Assembly (NCBI GenBank): GCA_963676345.2
Contig: CAXXTS010000006.1
Location: 186,001 to 250,000 of the forward strand
DNA length: 64,000 nucleotides
Direction: 5' to 3'
From: G963665925 sp963676345
GTDB taxonomy: Bacteria; Bacillota; Clostridia; Peptostreptococcales; Acidaminobacteraceae
A model generated the notes under the pieces. That model did not search any database, was not told where the DNA came from, and was given only the letters and a program-made list of their open reading frames with translations. This document shows, piece by piece, positions 28,972 to 37,677 of this stretch; positions within the stretch are counted from its first letter, which is position 1, and every line of letters starts with the position of its first letter. Position numbers and translations under genes: made by a program.

Positions 28972-29916
28972 GTGGTTGAATTTTCGGTAGTAATACCTGT
29001 GTATAACTCAGAGAAAACAGTCTCCAAAGTAGTGGATCGAGTTGAATGTGTTTTGGAAGGCATGACGAATGAGGACTATGAGATAATACTGGTTAATGAT
29101 GGAAGTAAGGATAATTCAGAATCGGTTTGTAAGAAATTAGCGAATAGAAAATCTGTGAAATTTTTGAACTTCACTAAAAATTTTGGACAACACCATGCTT
29201 TAATTGCAGGTTATAGACATTCAAAAGGAAAGTTTGTCATTAAAGTAGACGATGATTTACAAATCATCCCTGAAGAGATTCCAAAGTTATATCAGTTCTT
29301 GATAAATAATGAACATGATGTGGTATTTGCAAAATTTAAGAACAAGAAACATGGGGGATTTAGAAATTTTGGAAGCAATGTTAACAATCTAATGGCACAT
29401 TGGTTGTTAGAAAAACCTTCAAATGTAACAGTGAGCAGTTTTTACATAATGACACGCTATGTTGTTGATGGAATTGTTCAGTACAAAAACCCTTACCCTT
29501 ATATTGCTGGGCTAATATTCAAGATTACAGACAATATTGGTAATACAGAAACACTCCATGCAGAACGAGAGGACGGGAAGTCTAATTATACACTAGGGAA
29601 ACTGCTAAAATTATGGTTCAACGGATTCACTAATTTCTCAGTCAAGCCTTTAAGAATTATGACTGTACTTGGATCTGTATTTGCGATTATTGGATTTGCG
29701 CTCTCCTTAATACTGATACTAAGGCAAATTTTTACCGGAACTGTCCAATCTGGCTGGACATCAACAATCGCTATGATTGTTTTCTTTGGAGGTATACAGT
29801 TAATTAGTATGGGATTGCTGGGGGAGTATGTCGGGCGAATATTCATTTCCATAAATAATTTCCCGCAATATGTTATCAAGGAGATTGTCGATGAAATCGA
29901 TACTGTCAATGAGTAA
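28972..29916 (+). CDS. Lipid-carrier glycosyltransferase (ArnC/GtrB/CsbB-like GT2)
   Basis: Has a GT2 catalytic domain (FSVVIPVYNSEKT, LVNDGSKDNS, VIKVDDDLQ) followed by two C-terminal membrane helices (about residues 225-245 and 260-280). This is the layout of DPM1, ArnC, GtrB and CsbB, which move a sugar onto undecaprenyl phosphate. AGGTGG at 28961-28966 is 5 bp before the GTG at 28972, the chosen start; a GTG at 28963 is also possible. It lies between a sugar transaminase and two small transporter subunits, which points to a lipid-linked (amino) sugar that is flipped outward. Confidence 0.82.
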   Translation: MVEFSVVIPVYNSEKTVSKVVDRVECVLEGMTNEDYEIILVNDGSKDNSESVCKKLANRKSVKFLNFTKNFGQHHALIAGYRHSKGKFVIKVDDDLQIIPEEIPKLYQFLINNEHDVVFAKFKNKKHGGFRNFGSNVNNLMAHWLLEKPSNVTVSSFYIMTRYVVDGIVQYKNPYPYIAGLIFKITDNIGNTETLHAEREDGKSNYTLGKLLKLWFNGFTNFSVKPLRIMTVLGSVFAIIGFALSLILILRQIFTGTVQSGWTSTIAMIVFFGGIQLISMGLLGEYVGRIFISINNFPQYVIKEIVDEIDTVNE

Positions 29917-30253
29917 GGGAAAATTAAAAATTATATTAGCTTTACAGGCATTGATTTGCTATTTTTCTACGATTGGTATTTTGTCAAAAAAGGCATCATC
30001 CTATAGTGTGCTTTCTTTAAAATTCATTATGATCTATGGAACTATTCTAGTGATGTTTTTCGTATACGCAATATTATGGCAGCAAATATTAAAACGTGTA
30101 ACTTTGACGACTGCATTTATTAGTAGAGCGACTTTGGTAATATGGTCATTACTGTGGTCTGTGTTGTTTTTTGGAGACAAGATTACGTTATCCAATATAA
30201 TGGGCGCAATTGTAATAGTCTGTGGTATATTGGTGGTGGGAAATGATGATTAA
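29891..30253 (+). CDS. Small EamA/SMR-type membrane protein, subunit 1 (ArnE/ArnF-like)
   Basis: A 120-residue protein with four predicted membrane helices, the size and layout of SMR/EamA half-transporters such as ArnE and ArnF, which flip undecaprenyl-phosphate-aminosugar. AAGGAG at 29878-29883 is 7 bp before the ATG at 29891, so this start is preferred; the gene overlaps the glycosyltransferase by 26 bp. The second subunit follows with another overlap, which suggests a heterodimer. The substrate is inferred from the neighbours. Confidence 0.72.
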   Translation: MKSILSMSKGKLKIILALQALICYFSTIGILSKKASSYSVLSLKFIMIYGTILVMFFVYAILWQQILKRVTLTTAFISRATLVIWSLLWSVLFFGDKITLSNIMGAIVIVCGILVVGNDD

Positions 30254-30584
30254 CAACTATAGTGCACTATTTGTATTTTCAGTATTTTTGGCTTCTGTTG
30301 CTCAAATACTACTAAAAATTAGTGCACTAAAAAATCATACGAATATTAAAAATGAGTATATAAATCCGTATGTTATGATCGCATATAGCATATTCGTTCT
30401 CAATACATTTCTATCGATACAAGCTTATGCTGGGTTAGATATTAAACAGGGTGGTGTACTTCAAACAACAAACTATATTTTTGTTATTGTTATGAGTGCA
30501 CTTATCTTAAAAGAAAAAATAACGAGAAGAAAACTCTCTGGTATTATAATCATATTAATGGGAATAGTCATATTCTATTCTTAG
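30243..30584 (+). CDS. Small EamA/SMR-type membrane protein, subunit 2
   Basis: A 113-residue four-helix protein that overlaps subunit 1 by 11 bp; a second ATG directly follows the first. GGTGGTGGG lies just upstream. The middle of the protein reads GGVLQTTNYIFVIVMSALIL and the end LSGIIIILMGIVI, like the last two helices of EamA or small multidrug resistance proteins. The tight double overlap with subunit 1 supports co-assembly as a lipid-sugar flippase. Confidence 0.7.
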   Translation: MMINNYSALFVFSVFLASVAQILLKISALKNHTNIKNEYINPYVMIAYSIFVLNTFLSIQAYAGLDIKQGGVLQTTNYIFVIVMSALILKEKITRRKLSGIIIILMGIVIFYS

Positions 30585-30602
30585 ATCTGTAGGAGGTAAT
30601 TT

Positions 30603-31415
30603 ATGTACAAATCTATTGTTTCAATACATGGTGCACCAAGATCAGGTACCAGCTGGTTAGGCCAAATCTTTAATAGTGCACCAAGTGTAAAATTTAAATT
30701 TCAGCCATTCTATTCATATGCCTTTAGGAATAAGCTAAACATCGAGGATTCTAAAGATCAAACAATTCAGTTTTTTAATGACTTGTATTCTACTGATGAA
30801 GAGTATCTAGACCGTGCTGTTCAGAAAAAACAAGGTATATATCCTGAGTTTGGTAAGCGTGATAGTTCTCCGGAAGTGTTAGCACTAAAAAGTGTAAAGT
30901 ATCATTATTTAGTACCAAAATTTTTAGAAGAACTAGATAATATTAAAATCGTTGCTATTATTAGAAATCCAAATGCAGTTATGTGTTCATTTTTGAATGC
31001 AGAACGTGAGTTTTCCCCTGAGTGGGATCGTAAAACAGAATGGCGTTATGCTCAAAGCAGGAATCAATTTCGTCCAGAGTACTATTATGGATTTCATAGA
31101 TGGTTGGAAGCAAATAAGTTATTTATGGAAATGAAGAAACTTTATCCAGAAAAAGTTTATATTGTTAGGTATGAAGACTTATTCAAAAATACAGTTAAAG
31201 AAATTACAAGAATGTTTGAATTTTGTAATATAAAACTTGAGCAACAGACATTAGATTTTATTGAAAAAGCTCAAAATTCATTTCAGGATGATGTGTACAG
31301 TGTTTTTAGGGGAAATAGAGATATTGATGAATGGAAAAACAAGCTAGAAGATTATATAGTTGAAGCCATTGGTAATGACCTCAAAAATACAGAATTTGAA
31401 CAGTTTCTATTGTAA
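30603..31415 (+). CDS. Sulfotransferase domain protein
   Basis: A 270-residue protein with the PAPS-binding P-loop GAPRSGTSW at residues 10-18 and IVAIIRNPNAVMCSF near residue 117, which matches the 3'-phosphate-binding strand and helix of sulfotransferases. A YIVRYEDLF phrase near residue 195 is also typical. It is not a close relative of the tandem pair at 13811/15337 and would be a fourth sulfotransferase-like activity in the locus. AGGAGG precedes the ATG. The likely acceptor is the locus polysaccharide. Confidence 0.82.
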   Translation: MYKSIVSIHGAPRSGTSWLGQIFNSAPSVKFKFQPFYSYAFRNKLNIEDSKDQTIQFFNDLYSTDEEYLDRAVQKKQGIYPEFGKRDSSPEVLALKSVKYHYLVPKFLEELDNIKIVAIIRNPNAVMCSFLNAEREFSPEWDRKTEWRYAQSRNQFRPEYYYGFHRWLEANKLFMEMKKLYPEKVYIVRYEDLFKNTVKEITRMFEFCNIKLEQQTLDFIEKAQNSFQDDVYSVFRGNRDIDEWKNKLEDYIVEAIGNDLKNTEFEQFLL

Positions 31416-31434
31416 AACCACATAGGAGGAAGTC

Positions 31435-32016
31435 GTGCAGACTTTTAAGAATTTCTTTGTTAAATATGTAATTATGCTGACTTCGTATACATATTTACAT
31501 AACATCATTTTTAAGTTGATGGAATTGAGTCCTTATTTTGTGCGATATTTAGTTTTCAAGTTACGACTAAAGCATATGGGGAAATTTGTACATATAGATT
31601 ACGATTGTGATTTTAGATATCATAGTAAAATATCGATAGGAGATAATGTTACGATCAATCGTGGATGCAAGTTTTTTGGCTCTTACTACAGTAAAGATGT
31701 AGAAATAAAAATTGGAAGTAATGTGAAAATTGCGCCGTATGTTAAAATATTTTCTGCAGGGCATGATCATAGAAAATTGGATCTTCCAGATAATGCAAAG
31801 AGTGTGGTGATTGAAGATTTTGTGTGGATTGGTGGCAATTGTATCGTTTTACCTGGTGTTACAATTGGAGAAGGTGCGATAATTGGTGCGGGTGCTATTG
31901 TATCAAAAGATATCCCCCCTTGGACAATTGCTGTAGGCAATCCAGCTAAAGTGATAAACAATAGAACGCTATCTGAAAATGAGAAAATTGAACTTACCCA
32001 GTATTATTGCAGATAA
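31435..32016 (+). CDS. Hexapeptide-repeat O-acetyltransferase
   Basis: A 193-residue left-handed beta-helix acyltransferase. Hexapeptide-type repeats run from about residue 60 (IGDNVTINRGC, IGSNVKIAPYVKI) to residue 180 (VIEDFVWIGGNCIVLPGV, IGEGAIIGAGAIVSKD). The catalytic histidine is in AGHDHR (His110). Such enzymes move acetyl from acetyl-CoA to sugars or nucleotide sugars in the cytoplasm, so this is independent of the MBOAT system. GTG start with AGGAGG upstream. Confidence 0.85.
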   Translation: MQTFKNFFVKYVIMLTSYTYLHNIIFKLMELSPYFVRYLVFKLRLKHMGKFVHIDYDCDFRYHSKISIGDNVTINRGCKFFGSYYSKDVEIKIGSNVKIAPYVKIFSAGHDHRKLDLPDNAKSVVIEDFVWIGGNCIVLPGVTIGEGAIIGAGAIVSKDIPPWTIAVGNPAKVINNRTLSENEKIELTQYYCR

Positions 32017-32050
32017 GTTGAAACTGTAATCTAGATAAGGAGACCATAGA

Positions 32051-32950
32051 ATGAATACACAAACCCATCTGGATCAGCTCGAAGCTGAAGCCATATACAT
32101 AATACGGGAGGTTGCGGCAGAATGCGAAAAGCCTGTTATGCTATACTCCATAGGAAAAGATAGTTCTGTAATGCTTCATCTTGCAATGAAGGCATTTTAC
32201 CCAGAAAAGCCGCCATTTCCGTTCATGCACATCGATACAACATGGAAGTTTAAAGAAATGGTAGAGTTTCGTGATAAAAGAGCAAAAGAACTTGGTATAG
32301 AAATGCTGGTTCATACCAATGAGCAAGGTGTTAAAGATGGTATCAACCCTTTTGATCACGGTGCAGCATACACTGATATTATGAAGACTCAAGCACTCAA
32401 GCAAGGGCTTGATAAATATGGATTTACAGCAGCTTTCGGTGGCGGACGTCGCGATGAAGAAAAATCACGTGCTAAAGAACGTATTTTTTCATTTAGAAAT
32501 CAAAACCATGCTTGGGACCCCAAAAATCAACGTCCAGAAATGTGGAAACTCTATAATACAAAACTTAATAAGGGTGAAAGCATGCGTGTATTCCCTATTT
32601 CTAACTGGACAGAAAAAGATATATGGCAGTATATAAAGCGAGAGAATATTGAAATTGTTCCACTTTATTTTGCGAAAGAACGTGAATTTGTAGAGCGTGA
32701 TGGAGATATCATCATGATTGATGATGACCGTATGCGAATTTATGAAGGGGAAGAGATTAAGAAAGATTATATTCGATTCAGAACATTAGGATGCTACCCA
32801 CTTACAGGCGGCTGTTACTCAAAAGCTGATACACTCGATGAAATCATTGAGGAAACCCTTGCTGCGGTAACAAGTGAGCGAACAACACGTGTTATTGACA
32901 ATGAAGCGGCTGGTAGTATGGAACGTCGTAAGAGAGAGGGGTACTTCTAA
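32051..32950 (+). CDS. cysD: Sulfate adenylyltransferase subunit CysD
   Basis: The catalytic, PP-loop ATP-pyrophosphatase-type half of ATP sulfurylase, which makes adenylylsulfate (APS) from ATP and sulfate. SIGKDSSVMLHLA near residue 35 is the PP-loop and AAFGGGRRDEEKSRAKERIF is the family signature. The length of 299 residues is standard. GGAG precedes the ATG. It pairs with the GTPase subunit encoded 1 bp downstream. No PAPS reductase or sulfite reductase lies in the window, which fits use of activated sulfate for sulfation rather than assimilation. Confidence 0.95.
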   Translation: MNTQTHLDQLEAEAIYIIREVAAECEKPVMLYSIGKDSSVMLHLAMKAFYPEKPPFPFMHIDTTWKFKEMVEFRDKRAKELGIEMLVHTNEQGVKDGINPFDHGAAYTDIMKTQALKQGLDKYGFTAAFGGGRRDEEKSRAKERIFSFRNQNHAWDPKNQRPEMWKLYNTKLNKGESMRVFPISNWTEKDIWQYIKRENIEIVPLYFAKEREFVERDGDIIMIDDDRMRIYEGEEIKKDYIRFRTLGCYPLTGGCYSKADTLDEIIEETLAAVTSERTTRVIDNEAAGSMERRKREGYF

Positions 32951-32951
32951 G

Positions 32952-34775
32952 ATGAAAGGGTTATTAAAATTTATCACGTGTGGGTCTGTTGATGACGGCA
33001 AATCGACATTGATTGGACATATGCTATATGATTCAAAACTCATATTTGCAGACCAGGAGCGTGCGCTTGAACTCGATAGTAAGGTTGGAAGCAATCAAGG
33101 GGAAATTGATTACGCATTGCTGCTTGACGGACTAATGGCAGAAAGAGAACAAGGGATAACCATTGATGTTGCATACAGATACTTTACGACATCAAAGCGG
33201 TCATTCATTGTAGCAGATTGTCCTGGTCATGAACAATATACTCGAAATATGGCTGTAGGAGCGTCTTTTGCTGATCTGGCTGTTATATTAGTGGATGCGT
33301 CAAAAGGTGTACTAACCCAAACAAAGCGTCATGCACGTATTTGTTCTCTAATGGGCATTAAGAACTTTGTCCTTGCAGTTAACAAAATGGATTTGATTGG
33401 CTATGATAAAAACAAATTTGAAGAAATTCACCATGATTTCAAAACGGTGTGTTCGGAATTTCAATTAGATTCACTTGTGGCTATTCCGGTTTCTGCGACG
33501 GTTGGAGATAACTTGACTGTAAAATCAGAAAGCACATTATGGTATAATGGCAAGACATTATTTGAGCATTTAGAGGAAATTGATGTTGAGAAAGAACATA
33601 CGACAGAAGCATTCGTCTTGCCTGTGCAACGTGTATGCCGACCAGACCATACATTTAGAGGTTTTCAAGGTCAAGTCGAAAAGGGAATCGTCGAAGTCGG
33701 TGATGAGATTTTAGCACTTCCAAGTAATGAAAGAGCGAAAGTAGAAAAGGTCTTTGTTACTGATAAAGAGCTAGGATTGGCCTCAGCAGGCCAACCTGTT
33801 ACAATTACATTAGATAAAGAAATAGATATTTCTAGAGGGTCTGTTATTGTTTCCGGCAAAGAGCCTGAAGTTGCAGATATGTTTACTGGAACGGTTCTAT
33901 GGATGGATGATGAAAGACTGGTTAAGGGACGTAACTATTTCTTGAAGTGTGGAACGAAAGTTATTCCGGCTACGGTTATGGATATAAAGCATAAGCTTGA
34001 TATCAACACTGGTGAGCGTATGGCAACAGAGCACCTGTATAAAAATGAAATCGCTTTAGTCGATATTTCCTTAGCTGAAAGTATTGTTTTTGATAAGTTC
34101 GAAAATACACCTGATTTAGGTGGATTTATTCTAATAGATCGTGTAAGCAACATGACATCAGCATGTGGGACGGTGGAACATTCTTTAAGACGTTCTACAA
34201 ATGTTGTGTGGCATAGAACAGATATTACAAGAGAGGTACGTGCAAATCAAAAAGACCAGAAACCTCTAACAATATGGTTTACAGGTCTAAGTGGTTCTGG
34301 GAAATCCACTATTGCCAATGCACTTGAAAAGAAACTCTTCAGTTTGGGCAAGCATACAATGCTTCTCGATGGAGACAATGTACGCCATGGTCTTAATAAG
34401 AATCTTGGTTTTAAAGAAGCGGATCGTATAGAGAATATCAGACGTATCTCAGAAGTGGCGCGACTCATGAACAACGCCGGTCTTATTGCGATAACATCGT
34501 TCATTTCACCATTTGAACAGGACCGTGAACAGGCACGCGAGATTATTGGATCGGAGTTCTTTGAAGTTTATGTATCTACACCGCTTGAAGAGTGTGAGCG
34601 TAGAGATGTTAAGGGACTATACGTTAAGGCGAGAAGTGGAGAAATACCAAACTTTACGGGTATTTCATCACCTTATGAAACGCCCCAAAATCCAGATATG
34701 GTTGTAGATACACTTCAGCACTCTGTAGAAGAAATTGTGGAACAAATCATAAAAGTGATTAAGGATAGAATTTAA
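32952..34775 (+). CDS. cysNC: Bifunctional CysNC: ATP sulfurylase GTPase subunit and APS kinase
   Basis: Residues 1-430 are CysN, an EF-Tu-like GTPase (CGSVDDGKST at 9-18, DCPGHEQY, NKMD) that drives CysD. Residues about 435-607 are APS kinase CysC with P-loop GLSGSGKST beginning at 445 and the DGDNVRHGLNK signature. Together they convert sulfate to PAPS. A longer frame begins inside cysD, but the ATG at 32952, with GAGAGGGG upstream, gives the normal CysN N-terminus MKGLLKFITC. The gene is 1 bp from cysD. The fused form is common in PAPS-consuming sulfation clusters, for example in rhizobial nodQ. Confidence 0.95.
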   Translation: MKGLLKFITCGSVDDGKSTLIGHMLYDSKLIFADQERALELDSKVGSNQGEIDYALLLDGLMAEREQGITIDVAYRYFTTSKRSFIVADCPGHEQYTRNMAVGASFADLAVILVDASKGVLTQTKRHARICSLMGIKNFVLAVNKMDLIGYDKNKFEEIHHDFKTVCSEFQLDSLVAIPVSATVGDNLTVKSESTLWYNGKTLFEHLEEIDVEKEHTTEAFVLPVQRVCRPDHTFRGFQGQVEKGIVEVGDEILALPSNERAKVEKVFVTDKELGLASAGQPVTITLDKEIDISRGSVIVSGKEPEVADMFTGTVLWMDDERLVKGRNYFLKCGTKVIPATVMDIKHKLDINTGERMATEHLYKNEIALVDISLAESIVFDKFENTPDLGGFILIDRVSNMTSACGTVEHSLRRSTNVVWHRTDITREVRANQKDQKPLTIWFTGLSGSGKSTIANALEKKLFSLGKHTMLLDGDNVRHGLNKNLGFKEADRIENIRRISEVARLMNNAGLIAITSFISPFEQDREQAREIIGSEFFEVYVSTPLEECERRDVKGLYVKARSGEIPNFTGISSPYETPQNPDMVVDTLQHSVEEIVEQIIKVIKDRI

Positions 34776-34784
34776 GATGTTTAT

Positions 34785-34814
34785 ATAGGGTCTGTCAAAG
34801 GTGACAGGCCCTAT
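34785..34814 (+). terminator. Hairpin between cysNC and cysQ (possible weak terminator)
   Basis: ATAGGGTCTGTCA (34785-34797) pairs with TGACAGGCCCTAT (34802-34814): 13 bp with one G-T wobble and a 4-base loop. Only TTTC follows, so termination would be weak. It may reduce read-through from cysNC into cysQ or protect the transcript end. Confidence 0.5.
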
Positions 34815-34842
34815 TTCAAGAAGTCGAAATGGATGTGGAATT

Positions 34843-35622
34843 ATGGACATTACAAGAGCCCTTGAACTTTCAAAAAAGCTAGCTGTACAAGCCGGTGAAG
34901 AGATTATGAAAATATACAATACTGATTTCTCAGTCGAGTATAAAGATGATAAAATGCCTCTGACCATGGCTGATAAAAATGCCAACGATATCATTGTATC
35001 TGCACTTGAAAAAGAATTTCCTGAAGCAGGTATACTATCTGAGGAATCGGCAGATGATCCTGCCAATAGAGATAAAAAATACTGTTTTATTGTAGATCCA
35101 CTAGATGGGACTAAAGAGTTCATAAAAAAGAACGACGAGTTTACGGTAAACATTGCCCTTTCGGATAATGGACGCGTAGTTATGGGGGTTGTTTATTTAC
35201 CTGTAAAGAAAGAACTTTACTTTTCGGCAAGTGGAAAAGGTGCATTCTTAACGCGTGATGGTGAAACAAAGTCTATCTCTGTAACAGATAAAACTGCAGA
35301 TATTCGAATGGTAGTTAGTAAATCGCATATGGGAGACAAAGAGAAAGCTTTACTTGAAAAGTATTCGGATAAGATTGGCGATATGGCTCAAGCAGGGAGT
35401 TCGCTTAAAGGTTGCCTAGTTGCATCGGGACAGGCTGAAGTATACTACCGTTTTGGCTTAACCATGGAATGGGATACTGCAGCTATGCAGGCAGTATGCG
35501 AGGAAGCAGGCGCTATTTTTAAGCAGATGGATGGTTCTGAGATGTTGTATAATCGTGAAGACCACTTAAATGCGAAGGGATTTTATGTGATAAATACAAT
35601 TGATAATTACTTAGCATTATAA
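34843..35622 (+). CDS. cysQ: 3'(2'),5'-bisphosphate nucleotidase CysQ
   Basis: A metal-dependent phosphatase of the inositol monophosphatase superfamily that hydrolyses PAP, the by-product of PAPS-dependent sulfotransferases, to AMP. The metal-binding motif VDPLDGTKEFI is near residue 87, the upstream acidic EES near residue 67, and the second site MEWDTAAMQA near residue 208. The ATG at 34843 gives the usual N-terminus; a frame starting upstream runs through the hairpin and is not used. Its place right after cysNC supports an active sulfation pathway. Confidence 0.93.
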   Translation: MDITRALELSKKLAVQAGEEIMKIYNTDFSVEYKDDKMPLTMADKNANDIIVSALEKEFPEAGILSEESADDPANRDKKYCFIVDPLDGTKEFIKKNDEFTVNIALSDNGRVVMGVVYLPVKKELYFSASGKGAFLTRDGETKSISVTDKTADIRMVVSKSHMGDKEKALLEKYSDKIGDMAQAGSSLKGCLVASGQAEVYYRFGLTMEWDTAAMQAVCEEAGAIFKQMDGSEMLYNREDHLNAKGFYVINTIDNYLAL

Positions 35623-35635
35623 ATTTGGAGGAGAG

Positions 35636-36670
35636 ATGTTTTCAAAATTCTTAAAAAGAAGAAAGCAAAGTAGATTGATTCAAAAGTCAATTTATTTTGA
35701 TTCAACCTACTATCAAAACAATAATTCAGATTTAGAATATGTAAATAATTTGCTTGATCATTACCTAGAGTATGGGTGGAAAGAAAATCGAAATCCAAGT
35801 GCCTACTTTAATACTAGTTTTTATCTTAATACTTACAGCGATGTTAAGCGGTCTGGTGTTAATCCGTTATATCACTATCTAGCACACGGTGTGTATGAAG
35901 GTAGAAATCCTGTTCCTACAATTAGTTTTAATGATATAGAGAGAGATTCCATAGATGAAAGTGATATGTTACGACCGGGTGATGCACATTATAAGGCATA
36001 CATTGGGCCACCAAAACAATATGATTTCATGGGGGCAACACAATTTCGGCTACTAACAACACTAGGACTTCGCGAGAATCATAGTTTGTTAGATGTTGGT
36101 TGTGGATCTTTGCGGGCTGGACGATTTTTTATATCATATCTTCAGTCTGGAAATTATTATGGTATTGAACCTAATCACTGGCTGATTAAGGATGCAGTCG
36201 AAAATCAAATAGGAGTAGATCAAATTAGAATAAAACAACCCAAATTTGATTTCAATACAGATTTTAATGTGGGAATATTTGGTGAAAAATTTGATTTTGT
36301 AGTAGCACAATCTATCTTTTCCCACACAGGCCTTGATTTGCTAAGTAAAGCACTGAGCAATTTTAAAACAGTTATTAAAGAAGATGGAATAATTGCTGTA
36401 ACCTTTATACACGGACAGAATGATTCCAAAGATAAAGGTTGGATATATCCTGAATGTGTTAGTTATACTAAAACTACACTCACTGAAAAATTGGAAAATT
36501 TAGGTTTTAGCTATCTTGAAATACCATGGTACCATCCTAGACAGACATGGTATTTACTAGCTTTAAATGATAGCAGATTACCCCTAAAAAGTGAGTTGTA
36601 TCATTTAACTGGAGCAGTCTTTAATAATAAAGTGTTTTCATTGAGCTTAGAAAAGAATGCACTGTTATAA
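35636..36670 (+). CDS. SAM-dependent methyltransferase with N-terminal glycan-locus repeats
   Basis: Residues about 20-95 hold two copies of a repeat found on many cell-surface glycosyltransferases: an F-x-x-x-YY-type strand, a D-V segment, then NPLYHYLAHGVYEGRNP (first copy LLDHYLEYGWKENRNPS). Residues about 125-310 are a class I methyltransferase with the SAM motif LLDVGCGSLRAGR (Asp153) and a YYGIEPNHWL acidic second strand. It probably methylates a sugar of the polymer or a chain end. GGAGGAG lies before the ATG. It sits 13 bp after cysQ. Confidence 0.78.
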   Translation: MFSKFLKRRKQSRLIQKSIYFDSTYYQNNNSDLEYVNNLLDHYLEYGWKENRNPSAYFNTSFYLNTYSDVKRSGVNPLYHYLAHGVYEGRNPVPTISFNDIERDSIDESDMLRPGDAHYKAYIGPPKQYDFMGATQFRLLTTLGLRENHSLLDVGCGSLRAGRFFISYLQSGNYYGIEPNHWLIKDAVENQIGVDQIRIKQPKFDFNTDFNVGIFGEKFDFVVAQSIFSHTGLDLLSKALSNFKTVIKEDGIIAVTFIHGQNDSKDKGWIYPECVSYTKTTLTEKLENLGFSYLEIPWYHPRQTWYLLALNDSRLPLKSELYHLTGAVFNNKVFSLSLEKNALL

Positions 36671-36705
36671 TTTTGTTGAGTAATCATCTGATAGGAATAG
36701 TGAAA

Positions 36706-37665
36706 ATGAGAAATAAAATATCAATCATCATCCCAAATTACAATGGAAAACACTACTTAGAAACAATAATGCCACTCTTAGTAAAATCAGAGCATGAAAT
36801 TATCATTATTGATAATGCATCAACAGACGGAAGCATTACTTTTCTACAAGAATATACAGATGAAATTGATTTAATACAAAATGAAGATAACATGGGATTC
36901 TCAGTAGCTGTTAATCAAGGTATTAAAGCAGCATGCTCAGATTACGTCCTACTACTAAATAATGATACAGAATTTGAATTAGAAGCTTTTGATAAAATGA
37001 TACGAGTAATGAATATGGATAAAAGTATTTTTTCTGTAGCCTCTAAAATGATTCAATATCATAATAAAAGCTTGATAGACACAGCTGGAGACGAGTATAA
37101 TATACTCGGATGGGCTCATAAAAGAGGCTATAATATGTCATCTAGGACGCGCAATAATATGAAGCGTGTCTTTTCGTCGTGTGCGGGCGCAGCACTCTAT
37201 AGAAAGTCAGTATTTGAAAAAATAGGGTATTTTGATGAACGTTTTTTTGCTTATATGGAAGATGTAGATGTTGGATATAGAGCGAATATATTTGGATATA
37301 AAAATGTATACTGCCCAGAGGCGATTATATATCATATAGGCAGTGGTACTAGCGGTTCTGGACGAAATGCATTTAAAGCAAAATTATCAGGACGCAATAA
37401 CGTATATGTTGCCTATAAAAATATGCCCTTAGTACAACTACTGTTAAATATGCCTTTTCTTATATTGGGGTTCTTCATCAAATATATTTTCTTCAGTAGA
37501 CATGATTTAGGAAAAGAATATATCACAGGTGTTTTGGAAGGTCTAAAAACACTTAAAAGTATTAAAAAAGTACCCTTTAGAATTAGAAACTTAAGGAATT
37601 ATCTTTGGATTGAGTGGAGATTGATTGTAAATGCTTTTGGATTTGTTATCAATCGGTTTAGATAA
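36706..37665 (+). CDS. Family 2 glycosyltransferase (paralogue of 6655)
   Basis: A 319-residue GT2 protein (ISIIIPNYNG, LLNNDTE, FFAYMEDVDVGYRA) that follows the protein encoded at 6655 closely, including SSCAGAALYRKSVF and the GSGTSGSG loop. A rhamnosyltransferase role is likely but inferred. AGGAA at 36693-36697 is 8 bp before the ATG at 36706; a GTG at 36700 and a TTG at 36673 are in-frame alternatives. It is followed at 12 bp by another GT2 gene. Confidence 0.82.
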   Translation: MRNKISIIIPNYNGKHYLETIMPLLVKSEHEIIIIDNASTDGSITFLQEYTDEIDLIQNEDNMGFSVAVNQGIKAACSDYVLLLNNDTEFELEAFDKMIRVMNMDKSIFSVASKMIQYHNKSLIDTAGDEYNILGWAHKRGYNMSSRTRNNMKRVFSSCAGAALYRKSVFEKIGYFDERFFAYMEDVDVGYRANIFGYKNVYCPEAIIYHIGSGTSGSGRNAFKAKLSGRNNVYVAYKNMPLVQLLLNMPFLILGFFIKYIFFSRHDLGKEYITGVLEGLKTLKSIKKVPFRIRNLRNYLWIEWRLIVNAFGFVINRFR

Positions 37666-37677
37666 GAATGAGGACAT

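Noticed and set aside
32874..32951. Longer N-terminus for CysNC starting inside cysD
   Set aside because: The extra 26 residues are translated cysD sequence in another frame; the ATG at 32952 gives the conserved N-terminus.
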